Positions 11,452 to 22,764 of a stretch of DNA of 64,000 nt are shown in pieces. Every line of letters starts with the position of its first letter. Within the stretch, counting starts at the first letter, position 1. This DNA comes from Ceratotherium simum simum. Taxonomy: Eukaryota; Chordata; Mammalia; Perissodactyla; Rhinocerotidae. The translations under genes were made by a program, and so were the position numbers. Under the pieces are notes generated by a model. The model was given only the letters and a program-made list of their open reading frames with translations. It did not search any database and was not told the DNA's origin. The stretch spans positions 15,952,783-16,016,782 of the forward strand of contig NW_004454207.1 in the NCBI RefSeq assembly GCF_000283155.1, given 5' to 3'.

Positions 11452-11888
11452 TGTCAAAAGTTCAGAATAGCAGAAGTAAAACCAATGAATCACCTGGAGT
11501 ACTAATTAGTAAAAGTTTATTGTGCACATATCAAAAGAGAGTTTGCCAACTGGGAGCCCTCAAACCAAAACACGAAATGTGGCTTAAGGGTATATTGTTA
11601 TAAAGCAGCGTATATAGTGAGAAAGCAGTGACTGTTCATTCTTCACAGTGACTGCTTATAATATTAGAATTTTCTTAAATGATACGGAGTTGGTCAGTGG
11701 TTACCTCATATCAACCTTGGGAAACAGTTTGTTTAAGTTTTGCTTATGGTTTCCAGAGGTATAAACAAGAAATGACCCAGGTCAAGTTAGTCTTGCAAAA
11801 TAAGCTAAGCTTTGCTTGTATGACTGAATTGGTTTTGTCAGCTCAGAGAATTTTCAAGACTGGTCTCTATTTGTTTTTTATTTTAACA
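11452..11888 (-). mobile_element. ERV-type solo LTR, copy 1
   Basis: In plus reading it starts 'tgtcaaaag' (after a short 'tg') and ends 'ttttaaca', so on the minus strand it is TG...CA. A polyadenylation-type AATAAA lies in the minus strand at the 'gtttattgtgcacat' phrase near 11514. It aligns along its whole length with 44546-44981 ('aaaagtttattgtgc', 'ttccagaggta', 'cagagaattttcaagactgg'). Flanks 'actg' and 'acta' could be a worn 4-bp TSD, as expected for class I (gammaretrovirus-like) elements. No internal viral genes are present. Confidence 0.75.
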
Positions 11889-12121
11889 ACTATTTGAGGG
11901 CTACATGAAGGCTGGAAGGGCCCCTGAGCCCCAGAATTTGCAGTGGCTGCTCCTCATGTGCTCTTCATTGCTGGAACTCATGTCTAGTACTTTTCCGTGG
12001 AGAAATGTATCCACTACAATTCTAAGTTCAACAAAGCTGCCTTTTACAATTGAAGATGACAGATTCTCAAAAACAAGTGGCTTGGAAATGTATCATCCTT
12101 GCACTCTTGCAGAAAATTCTT

Positions 12122-12420
12122 TTTTTTCTTTTTTTTTTGTGAGGAAGATCAGCCCTGAGCTAACATCCATGCTAATCCTCCTTTTTTGCTGAGGAAGACT
12201 AGCTCTGAGCTAACATCTATTGCCAATCCTCCTCCTTTTTTTTCCACAAAGCCCCAGAAGATAGTTGTATGTCATAGTTGCACATCCTTCTAGTTGCTGT
12301 ATGTGGGACGCAGCCTCAGCATGGCCGGAGAAGCGGTGTGTCGATGCACACCAGGGATCCGAACCCGGGCCGCCAGTAGCGGAGTACACGCACTTAACCG
12401 CTAAGCCACGGGGCCGACCC
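12122..12420 (-). mobile_element. ERE SINE, long form
   Basis: Reverse-complement ERE with two 'gaggaaga' blocks and a 'ccccagaagatagttgtatg' segment shared with the copy at 28498. It ends 'ccacggggccgaccc'. The 17-bp TSD is 'tcttgcagaaaattctt' (12105-12121) and 'tcctgcagagaattctt' (12421-12437), with two differences. The short ORFs here are frames through the SINE. Confidence 0.92.
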
Positions 12421-12437
12421 TCCTGCAGAGAATTCTT

Positions 12438-13570
12438 ATTGAATAAACAAAAGACATTTGGGGAAGTTGTATCCAAAAAAAGTTGGAATGAAAATTGAAT
12501 CCGTATAAATACAAGGATGTTTAAATAGTTTTGATTAGTGCTATTATAGAATATAATATGCAGATAATAATTCATGAAACAAAGGCTAAATTATTTATGC
12601 ATAATTATAACTCCAGTAGACTAAACAAAAATTCTAGTCAATATATTCATGTAGTGGAAGAAGAGGGAAACACAACCTGGCCTTAGATCCTTGTCCTTTT
12701 GGAATGGCATGTGGGCATAAATTTTTGCTAATAGAAATGATTCTTTTATTTTAAAAAAATTAATTGCCATTATGATGGAGAAAGATAAGACCATGGCTTG
12801 CATAAATCGAGCTGAATTGCCCTGTGCATAAAGTATGATCAGATTGAAAATTTCCTTTGGCAGGTTATGTGTGTATGTAATATACATATGTATGCAATAT
12901 ATATGTGTTTAATATAATATGCATGTATATTGTATATATTTGTATATAATATATGTATATTTTATGTATTTGGAGATATATATATATATATATATGCCAG
13001 AAGGTTCACCTTGGCAGAGATTAGAGCCAGAAGATAAAAATTTTTTATGATGACATGAATTAAGGGCCTTTGTGAACAGTAGTGTTAAGATGTTTTCTGC
13101 CCTATGCAGACTTATATTCTCCTATATTATTTCATATAATTAGAAAATCTCAGTTATACACATTAACCTTATATTTATAGGACAGTAAAGGAAAGTTCAG
13201 CCTTGTTGGTAGCAGATCTCTGGTGAGTTTGACTTTCCAGGCCCAAAGTAGAGCTTAGAGTGGGAGGAACAAGAGACAACAGAACATTAAAGTGCAGGAA
13301 GGGCAGAACCAGGAATTAGATGTCAACAAATTTATTTTACCCCAAATTTCAGAGAAAGTTAATTGAAGGAAGATCAGTAAAAACCTGTTACTCTAATGCA
13401 TTTGGGAGGAAAAATTAATTGCAGGGGTTTCTTTTCACAAATTAACTGAGAATCTTATGTTTGAATAAGATATATTTATAAAGATCCCAAGTCAAACTAA
13501 ACACAGACTGTTTACTTTACAAATCACTAGAAAAGAGAAAATAAGGAAAACAGGATGTGCAGAAAAGGAT
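12438..13570. other. AT-rich DNA, no gene seen
   Basis: Holds an AT-alternating stretch (about 12880-12995) and otherwise unremarkable AT-rich sequence. No repeat is recognised with confidence. Confidence 0.5.
12974..12995. repeat. (AT)n microsatellite
   Basis: Uninterrupted alternating A and T following a looser 'tatgtatat' tract. Confidence 0.85.
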
Positions 13571-13935
13571 GTGTTGGACGGCTTTTTTGATATGTCAACA
13601 TAGCTAGGCTATAGTCTCCAGTTACTGAAATACTAATCTAAGTTTTTCTGTGAAGGGGTTTTTCAGATATAATTCAAGTCACTAATCAGTTGACTTTCAG
13701 TCAGGTTGGGCCTGACTTACTCAGTTGGAAGGCCTCAAAGCAGAGCTGAGGCTTCCTGCAGACGGAGAAGATATTCCACCAGTGCACAGTAGTGTTCACC
13801 TGTGCCATGGACCTTACTCATAATCTTTCTTTCCTGACTGCCTCTGGACACCTAGATATCTTTATCTATCTATCTATCTATATAAAAATATCTTTATATC
13901 TTACTTGTTCTACTTTTCTGGTTGAACTAACTGAT
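13571..13935 (+). repeat. Old LTR-like repeat ending in (TATC)n
   Basis: The run of phrases 'tatgtcaacatagctaggct', 'tctgtgaaggggtttttcag', 'tcagttgac' and a (TATC)n tract at 13862-13882, followed by 'tctggttgaactaactgata', resembles a common mammalian LTR-like repeat whose tail carries this tetranucleotide. The family name is not assigned. Confidence 0.5.
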
Positions 13936-14079
13936 ACATTTGACAACAATGAAGAAGCCTAGAAATATCTTAAGGGAAATACACTGAAACTGATGAATAT
14001 TTTTTATAAAAGTTAAGAAATAAAAAGAAAGGAAAAGAAAACAGGGTGATTGATAGATAAATCTAAGAGGTAGTCATTT

Positions 14080-15245
14080 GATAAACCAAATAAAATAATC
14101 CACAAGTTAGGTAAAATTAGATGTGAAAAATGGGAAAATAACAAATGCATATGAAATGAAAGGATTAAAGGAGACTATTTTCTGCAACTCTAGGTTAATA
14201 GATTTTCTAGTGTTATATAAAATCCTAAAATTGACTCAAGTACAGTTAAAAAACCACAATAAACCAATTAACTATGGAAGAATTAGAGATTGTAGTCAAA
14301 GGAACTACTCTCTGAAAACCTGGCCTGCTGTTTTATATATCATTTCCTTCAACTCAATGAGAATAGATTGATTGTATACCAGTAACTCTTCAAATAATAA
14401 AGAATATAGAACCATTATAAAGATATTTATATGAAGCTAGAAAACAGTTATATCAAATCAACACAACTGAATAGTGTTTCTTTATGTTTACATATAAATT
14501 CTATATAAAATATCAGCCAGTATAATCCAGAATCAAATTAAAAAAATAATGCTTCAAGACAAACTGGTATTCATACTACAACTATAAAAATGGTTGATAT
14601 GAGAATTTTAATATGTTAAAAATAATCATAAGATCATTTTTATAGAAGTTGATATTGTACTTGATAAACTTTAATATTTATTCCTAATAATAAAATAGCA
14701 TACTAAAAGAAAAATATAAGGATAGTTTCATAATCCTTAATGTAATAAATGTATGTGTTGTTCATATTTACACACATATATGTATGCAAACCCACACACA
14801 CACACACATCTGTAGGAACACTAAGTGATAAGAGACCAGAAGCTTTTCTGTTAAATTCAGAACAAGAATGAAATGCCTTAAAAAAATATTACTTATGAAC
14901 ATTTTAGAAATACTGGCAAAAACAAATAAGAAAACAATAGAAGTTATAAATATTGAAAAGGTGACAAAAACACCTTAATGTACATATGATATGACTCTAT
15001 ATTTGAAAAATTCCACAGAATAGATAAAAAATAATAATAATTATGAGAGCATTCAGAAAGTTAGCTAAAGTTAAAATGCTAAAATCAATAGCTTCCTTTG
15101 CTACTATAATTTTTTGAACTCTACAGAAGAACATTAAAAAAAATACTCAGACTTGTTTTGTTATTGGATGGGAAGCCTATTTTAGATTCCAAATTTTAAA
15201 CCACTTTGTAAATATAATCCAATGTCAATTAAAATCATACACGTG
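14080..15245 (+). mobile_element. Very worn L1 ORF2 fragment
   Basis: Plus-strand text resembles L1 reverse-transcriptase coding sequence: 'aaatatcagccagtataatc' and 'agaaatactggcaaaaacaa', then 'gatatgactctatatttgaa' (the region coding the catalytic DD motif in live L1) and 'aaaatcaatagcttccttt'. Many stops and indels are present. It is one of the older insertions in the window. Confidence 0.6.
14792..14808. repeat. (CA)n microsatellite
   Basis: About eight CA repeats inside the worn L1 region. Confidence 0.85.
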
Positions 15246-17317
15246 CTCATATAGTTCATATGTATTCTTTCATTTGTTTTGCAGAGAGGAGCAAGAAAGT
15301 TGTATGATGATTTTAAACATCTGGAAGAAATTTAGGTTGGAGGCTGATGGCGGTAGGACAAAGCAGAACATGGGTAATTTAGAGATCTTCTGAGTTTTAA
15401 AGTAAATTGAGTACATGAAAAGGAATAGCAATAAGCCTAATGTGATATAGTGGATATTCAGTAGGTGCCAGCTCCCTTCCTTTTATCCTTCCTAGATGAG
15501 CTGGTTGTTTGGATGAGATGATTCAGTTGTCTATGATTTGAGCAATCTATTTTGATGCCAAATCAGGGTTCTTTAATATATTACCACATAAAATAGTTCA
15601 GAACCGTCATATTTACCAGCACATGCATCCTGATGTAACTCAAGGACTAACGCAATCTCTGGGGTCATGATTAATCTTTTCTGTATCTTCAAGGTGCAAA
15701 CTTTAGGTATTGGGTCAATTCTCAAAGCCTTAACCAGTAGATTTCTAAGTCAGTTCCTGCTGCCATTTAATCTTCTCTTCAGTTGACTGGCGGAATCTGA
15801 TGGAGCTAGCGCTTGAATCAAGATCACTAAATCCCCCCTTTTCTGTTTGAAATCCCATGGGATTTCATTCCATCCTACACACAGACTGTTTCATCTCAAG
15901 GTTTGAGGGAAAGGAAATGATCCCTCTCCTTATACAAAAGTTAGGGAGTCCTTGCCTAATTCAAACACTCTCAGCTTGGCTTATGATAAATACCAGGTTA
16001 ATGTGTCATCAGAAGGCTGGGGATTACTTCCGAAATAAATAAATAAAATATTTGCTCCATGGTGTGGCTCTTTTATGATAACCAGTATTTGGCTGGAGAT
16101 TTAGTTTCTTAATCATCCAACACCATTTCCACTGCTGAGGAACCATGATCAGGTCATTACCATGGTAATCAAGCCCTTTCCTGTATTACGCTTAGGTTAG
16201 CTCCCAGGTATCTCTCAGTATCCAGCCTTGCTTTTCTCAAATATTTATTTGCTGGTGGGCTTATTGTTAGCAGATATTTGGTATTTCAAGGTTCTATCTG
16301 GAAACTTTTCATTATTTTAATACACATATCCACGTGTCAGATCTTGCAGAATATCTTACAGGAGACAACTAATGAATATGAGGTCCCCTGAGGGAAGAAA
16401 AAACAATAGGTCACAATTCAATTACAGCAGTGTTAGATTCAAGGAATACAGAACTTATATCCTAACAGCATTTAAAAGCAAAAAAAAAAAAAAGTGACCA
16501 CGTGTCCTATAACATAAAATGATGGCAAAACAATTGTTAGTAGAAGAGTATATTTTGTAGCACATTTTAAATGTAAATAGGTCATGAAATGAACAGTCCT
16601 ATATTCTAAGGCAGGGAATGATTACCTTTTGTTTGCTACATTTGGAAAGTGTTTTGAGGGGAATTACAATAAACACACATACAATAAGACTGATCAACAA
16701 AGAAAATAGCTTTCAGATCAATGGGAATATTATATCAGAAAATGCTAGCTATAGCAACCAAACTCAAAATTTCACCTGAAGCATCTTAGGATTTTTATTG
16801 CCTAAATGAAATGTACTAAGGCAAAAAGAGATTTTTTCCCCCTTGTTATAAGCACCAAGAGGAATTGCTCATAGGGGTATTTATATTTAAAGGAAAAAAT
16901 GCTTTATTATTTAGAGGAGGGAAAATGGACATGTAAAACTTTGGATTATTGGCATTTAATATTGACCTCCATTACACTAAAAAAACTGCATTGTGCTAGC
17001 AAATTTAATTCTTTAATCTTGGATAAACAGTTTTAAAACAGTTGGTTACAATCTAAATAATCTATCGCTTGTGGTGTGGAATTTTATTATATAGAAATGT
17101 TTATTTTAATATACCCTATGGTAAAATATATTCCAAAGACAGCAGCTAAAATTCCTGGAAGCATCTTTCTGATTATGAGTATAACATAAGTATAATCAGT
17201 TTAGCAAAACAATATGAAAATATATTAAGGTGCATATCACCCTAAAATTTCGAAACCAAGTAAAAAATACCCAACCTTTTGCAAGTTTCAGAATTGCTTT
17301 ATTTATTTTGGTTTTTA
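15246..17317. other. Low-repeat AT-rich DNA
   Basis: I recognise no gene or clear mobile element here. It includes an A-run at about 16480 and a perfect 14-bp palindrome at 16156-16169. Confidence 0.45.
16156..16169. promoter_or_regulatory. Perfect palindrome resembling an RFX X-box
   Basis: 'attaccatggtaat' is fully self-complementary and close to the palindromic RFX site GTTRCCATGGYAAC. Functional use is only a possibility. Confidence 0.25.
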
Positions 17318-18441
17318 AAATTTTTTTATTAGGGTCTAATTGACATACAACATTATATAAGTTGCAGGTTTACAACCTAATAATTTGATATTTGTATGCA
17401 TTGGGAAATGATCACCACAGTAAGTCTAGTTAACATCTGTCACCATACATAGTTAACAGATTTTTTTTCTTGTGAAGAGAACTTTTAAGATTTACTTTCT
17501 TAACAACTTTCAAATATGCAATACAGTGTTATTACATATAGTCACCATACTGTACATTACATCCCCATGGCTTATTTATTTTATAAATGGAATTTTGTAC
17601 CTCTTGACCCCTTTCTCCCATTTTGCTCACCCTCCATCCTCCACTTCTGGCAACCACCAATCCGATCTTTGTATCTATGAGCTTGGTTTTTTTCTTTTTC
17701 TTTTGGATTCCACATTTAGTGAGATTATACAATATTTGTTTTTTCTGTCTGACTTATTTCACTTAGCATAATGCCCTCAAGGTCCATCCATGTTGTCACA
17801 AATGGCAGGATTTCATTCTTTTAGCTGAATAATATTCCATTGTGTATATATATCACATTTTCTTTATCCATTCATCTATCAGTGGACATTTAGGTTGTTT
17901 CCGTGTCTTGGCTATTGTAAATAATGCTGCAGTGAACAGGGGGATGCAGATATCTTTTCAAATTAGTGTTTTCAAATTAGTGTTTTCATTGTCTTTGGAT
18001 AAATATGCAGAAGTGGAATGGCTGGATCATATGCTAGTTCTATTTTTAATTTTTTGAGGAACCTCCATACTGTTTTTCATAGTGGCTGTTCCAAATTACA
18101 TTCCCACCCACAGTGCACAAGAGTTTCCTTTTCTCTACATCCTCGCTAACACGTTATTTCTTGTCTCTTTGATAATAGCCATTCTGACAGATATGAGGTG
18201 ATATCTCATTGTGGTTTTGATTTGCATTTCCCTGATGATTAGTGATGTTGAGCATCTTTTCATGTACCTGTTGGCCATCTGTATGTCTTTGGAAAAATGT
18301 CTGTTCAGATCCTCTAACCAATTTTTGATCGGATTGTTTGTTTTTTTGTTCTTGAGTTGTATGAAGTCTTTATACATTTTGGATATTAACGCCTTGTCGG
18401 ATATATGATTTGCAGATATTTTCTCTTATTCAGTAGGTTGC
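17318..18441 (-). mobile_element. 5'-truncated L1, 3' end fragment
   Basis: Reads from the L1 3' end ('attgacatacaacattatat', 'gatcaccacagtaagtctag') into the end of ORF2 on the minus strand and stops abruptly at 'cagtaggttgcc'. A 17-bp internal duplication ('ttcaaattagtgttttc') lies near 17957-17990. The L1 is inactive. Confidence 0.88.
18135..18377 (-). pseudogene. L1 ORF2p C-terminal remnant
   Basis: An open stretch of 80 codons encodes the C-terminal part of L1 ORF2p, recognisable by 'NNPIKNW', '[15 protein letters not shown]' and '[10 protein letters not shown]'. In a live L1 this region follows the reverse transcriptase domain. The frame ends in 'NNVLARM' before the usual C-terminal cysteine-rich part. 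It is a fragment with no function expected. Confidence 0.85.
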
Positions 18442-19622
18442 CCAGAGTTGCTTTATTGCCAAAGGAGGAAGGAAGTGTGTTTTGGTGTGTGTGTGTGGGG
18501 GGAGCCCCTCCCAAGGAAAAAGAAACCCAAAGGAGTTCCATTCAGAATTATCTGTCAAATAATTCTTTATAAAATCAAAAGAAGGACAAAGCAATGTAGA
18601 TGTGTAAAAAATGATGAAAGCCCATCTACCTAAAGGCCTCACTGGGGGACATTATTTTGATTAATTTACCATTGTCCAGGCTCAGGTCTGTGGTTTTTAG
18701 TTCAGATAATAGATCTCAGGAGCATAGCAATAATGGATTTATCACTCCAAGTCAGATTTCTATTCACCAAGCTTAGAACTGTATGAAAATTTTTAAAAAA
18801 TTATAAAATTAAAATATCTATCTACCTACCAGCCTACCTATCTACCTATATATGTATATCAGAGTTCATATGCAGTAGAGCACATGTGTTGATATGAGTA
18901 ATATATTTTATTCCTTTAGGCGGGTCTAATGTGAGAAGCCAAACTATAAGCAAAACACTGCTAGGGAAGCATGGAATCTGGTATGAGAAGACAGATAATC
19001 TTAGGCAGTGTCCTTCAACTATAAGTTGCTTAAGCACTCTTCCTCATAGTGGGATCATAATAATATTTATGATCAAGACTCACTCTCCCCTGGACAGTGC
19101 TTAGGTGAATTCTGCACACATTTCCTTCTCCAACTCTTCTGCTTTATTTTCATTGCTGATCAACCTCAACCCAACCCATTTTTTTCTTCATGTAACTTGA
19201 TACCTCCAGTCAAGTCCCTTTTAAAAAAAAAAGGAAATATAATAATTTAATCAAGACAAGGAACTATACTAATATGTAAAGTAGTTTTATATATCCTTGC
19301 TGTTTCACTATGGGCTTAATTTATAGATTAAATTTCAGGACCACACTTAACTCCTTTATTTCCAAGTTTCACTTTTTCCCAGTAAAACCCAATTAAAATG
19401 TATCTTGAATATGATGGCATGTAATGCTTCATAACTTGACTCATGTAGAAGATTTACTAGCGTAACTGGAAATGAAGGGCTTTCTTCCCTCAATCAGCCC
19501 TTTTTTTAAGAAAGGAGAATCGAGGCCTCTGTATAAAATGGGATAAGAATCAACACCTTTCGTTTTCCAGCATCCTTGACTTTAAAGTGAGAATGCAAAT
19601 GGAAAGCATTTTTATTTTTATT
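18442..19622. other. AT-rich DNA, no gene seen
   Basis: Contains a (GT)n run at 18485-18497 and an imperfect (CTAT/CTAC)n tract at 18815-18853. Nothing else is recognised. Confidence 0.5.
18815..18853. repeat. Imperfect (CTAT/CTAC)n microsatellite
   Basis: Tetranucleotide steps 'ctat', 'ctac' and 'ctac' broken by 'cagc'. Confidence 0.75.
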
Positions 19623-19635
19623 AAAACCATTAATG

Positions 19636-19866
19636 GGGGCCGGCCTGGTGGCTTAGTGGTTAAGTGGATGTGCTCCGCTGCTGTCGGCCCGGGTTCAAAT
19701 CCCAGGCGTGCACCGATGCACTGCTTGTCAGGCCGTGCTGTGGCAGCGTCCCACATAAAGTGGAGGAAGATAGGCACAGATGTTAGCCCAGGGCCAGTCT
19801 TCCTCAGCAAAAAGAGGAGGATTGGCATGGATGTTAGCTCAGGGCTGATCTTCCTCACCAAAAAAA
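19636..19866 (+). mobile_element. ERE SINE
   Basis: Full ERE in plus orientation: 'ggggccggcctggtggctta' head with A- and B-box-like parts, two tail blocks and a poly(A). TSD is 'aaaaccattaatg' (19623-19635) and 'aaaaacattaatg' (19867-19879). The 96-codon frame across it is not a gene. Confidence 0.93.
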
Positions 19867-19879
19867 AAAAACATTAATG

Positions 19880-20394
19880 TAGCCTCCATTTTCAATCTGA
19901 ATATATCTTTAAGTGTTTAAATAAATGATTTTTTCCTCTATAAATATAGGAGTGATAGAGGAAGAAACATAAGGAGTTATTTAGTTCATATTTTGGAAAA
20001 ATAATAGCAATAAAGTTCTGATAGTATTGCAGAGGTTATACATTTTTTTGCATGTAACAGCAATCATATTTTAGTTGGTACTCATGGACATAAATTGAAA
20101 GAATGAATTGAAATGGATATAATACTTTCATCTATTATTCAGCAAGCTATCAAATGAGGTGTTATGACTTACAGTGAGCAACTTCAACCTATCATTTTTG
20201 CCAATCTAAAAATCTGATTAAATGTCAAGCAAGTGTGATGTGAATGTGCCTTCCAGTAATGTTCTAAATAAGTAGAAATCGCTGTTTCTTTAGCTTTTCT
20301 GATTTAAACAGTGCTTTTTTGAGACACCAAGTTATTAGAACTGAGATGGGCACTGGTATCTCAAAGTGACAATAACTGAATTTCAACTGATCAG
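19880..20394. other. No feature recognised
   Basis: AT-rich unique-looking sequence without gene signals. Confidence 0.45.
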
Positions 20395-20560
20395 TTGACC
20401 TGACTTTCCTGCTCCTCTTCCCATTATGCTCCAATCATACTGACCATCTTCTGGCTTCTTCAGCACACCTTACATGCCAGGGTATGTTGCCCTTTTGAGC
20501 CTTTACATTTGTGCTTCCTCCAACTGGATATTTGCACCCAGATCTTTGATGACTCAGTCA
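20395..20560 (+). repeat. Probable old interspersed repeat
   Basis: 'ctgaccatcttctggcttct' followed by 'tttgagcctttacatttgtg' and 'ttcctccaactgg' resembles a widespread mammalian repeat, possibly L2-related. Assignment is uncertain. Confidence 0.35.
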
Positions 20561-20574
20561 CCTGAAGAACTAAC

Positions 20575-20935
20575 CGAGTTAGAAAATCTACTTCCAGTGT
20601 GGCTCACTTACATGGCTGCCAGTTTGCTGCTGGCTGTTGGCAAGGGAACTTATTTCCTCTCCACAAGGGCTTCTCCACAGTGCTGCTTGAGTGTTCTCAA
20701 AACATGGAGGCTGGCTTCTCCCAGACGGAGTCATCCAAGAGAAAGAGAGCCACACAGAAGCTATGCCTTTCATGACCTAGCCTTGGAAGTTAGCATAGTA
20801 TCACTTCCACCACATTGTATATTTTAGACATGATCACTTCAGAGCATCCCACATTAAAGGGGAGGGGCATTAGACTCCACCTTTTGATGGGAAGAGTGTC
20901 AAAGAATTTGGTTCATATTTTAAAACCACCACACT
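20575..20935 (+). repeat. Unnamed mammalian interspersed repeat
   Basis: 'gtggctcacttacatggctg', 'tttcctctccacaagggctt', 'atgacctagccttggaagtt' and the end 'aaaaccaccaca' match a repeat I have met in other mammals but cannot name. The ORF at 20474-20827 is a chance frame through it. Confidence 0.45.
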
Positions 20936-21102
20936 AAGGCCCATGATTCTCTTTAATCTAAATAGTTACTCTTTAATTAACATAACAGGTATTGTATTGC
21001 TCATAAATTAATACAATAACAATAATAGTAGCAATAAACAATAAATAGTAATATTCATTTGAATGTTATCTTCTTTCCTTTAAATGTCACATTTCTATAC
21101 TC

Positions 21103-22277
21103 CTTCGAATTTTTTTATTGAGGTATAATTGACATACAACATTATATTAGTTTAAGAAGTTCAACATAATGATTCGATATTTGTATGGATTGCAAAATGA
21201 TCACCACAATAAATCTAGTTAACATCTGTCACCAATCATAGTTACAGAATTTTTTTTTCTTGTAATGAGAACTTTCAGGATCTACTCTTTTAGCAACTTT
21301 CAAATATGTAATACAGTATTATTAACTATAGTCACCATGCTGTACATTACATTTCCATGACTTATTTATTTTATAACTGGAAGTTTGTACCTTTTGACTC
21401 CCTTCATCCATTTTGCCCAACCCCTCTCCCCCACCTCTGGCAACCACCAATCTGTTCTCTGTATCTATGTGCTTGGTTTGTTTTTTGTCTTTTCTTTTTT
21501 CTTTTTTTTTAGATTCCTACATATAAGTGAGATCATATGGTATTTGTCTTTCTCTGTCTGACTTATTTCATTTAGCATAATGCCATCAAGGTCCATCCAT
21601 GTTGTTGTAAATGGCAAGATTTCATTCTTTTTCATGGCTGAATATTATTCCGTTGTATATATATATAACATTTTCTTTATCCATTCATCTATCAATGGAC
21701 ACTTAGCTTGTTTCTATATCTTGGCTATTATAAATAATGCTGCACTGAACATGGAGGCATAAGTATCTTTTCAAATTACTGTTTTCATTTTCTTTGAATA
21801 AATACCCAGTAGTGGAATTGCCAGATCGTATGGTAGTTCTATTTTTAATTTTTTGAGGAACTTCCATACTGTTTTCTGTAATGGCTGCACCAATTTACAT
21901 TCCCAACAACAGTGCATATAGGTTCCCTTTTCTCTATATCCTCACTAGCACTTGTTATTTCTTGTCGTTACAATAGCCATTCCAACAGGTGTGACATGAT
22001 ATTTCATTGTGGTTTTGATTTGCAATTCCCTGATGATTAGTGATGTTGAGCATCTTTTCATGTGCCTGTTGGTCATCTGTATGTCTTCTTTGGAAAAGTG
22101 TCTGTTAGATCCTCGACCCATTTTTTAATAGGTTTGTTTGTTTTTTTGTTGTTGAGTTGTATGAGTCCTTTATATATTTTGGATATTAACCTCTTGCCAG
22201 ATATATGATTTGCAAATATTTTCTCCCATTCAGTAGGTTGCCTTTTCATTTTGTAGATGGTTTCCTTTACTGTGCAT
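21103..22277 (-). mobile_element. 5'-truncated L1, 3' end fragment
   Basis: Same L1 3' region as at 17318-18441: 'attgaggtataattgacata', 'gatcaccacaataaatctag', and ORF2 end in reverse to 'cagtaggttgcc' plus about 35 bp more. It stops after 'actgtgcatcccc', where other L1s continue 'agaagctttttagtttgatg'. Confidence 0.88.
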
Positions 22278-22753
22278 CCCCTGAATTTTTAAATTTAGTT
22301 TTATTGTATCTACTGTTTCAAGTCTTTTCAAGAGAAGTTTTTCTCCAATTTTATAAAGAAAGTATAACGAAAACCATAATTCACTTACAAATTGATTTGT
22401 AGCCAACAGTGATGGGAAACATATATTCTGTTAAGTCCTATAATGGTAACTATAAAATATATATGAATTTTGTTTCACTTTAAAAGTTGATTAGCAATAA
22501 GATGTTAAACTGTATTATGTATAAGATTCATGCAACTACATTTTATTTTGTCCAATTAAAGTAGAAATTATATTCAAATTCTTGGACCTGCTTTAATTTT
22601 CAAAGATTTGTGGAAAACAGTGAAAAGAAGAAGAGAAATGCTGTAACATATAAAAGTGTACATATTCTTTCTGTATTTAAACAACTCAATAATAATAATA
22701 GTGATTCAAATTAACGCCTTAACCAAATTGGTTGAATGTTATTCCACTTATTC
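22278..22753. other. AT-rich spacer between two L1 fragments
   Basis: No gene or named repeat recognised. Confidence 0.5.
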
Positions 22754-22764
22754 TAAACTCTTAG

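Noticed and set aside
12265..12498. 77-codon ORF
   Set aside because: It is a frame through the ERE at 12122-12420.
19587..19877. 96-codon ORF
   Set aside because: It runs through an ERE SINE and its poly(A).
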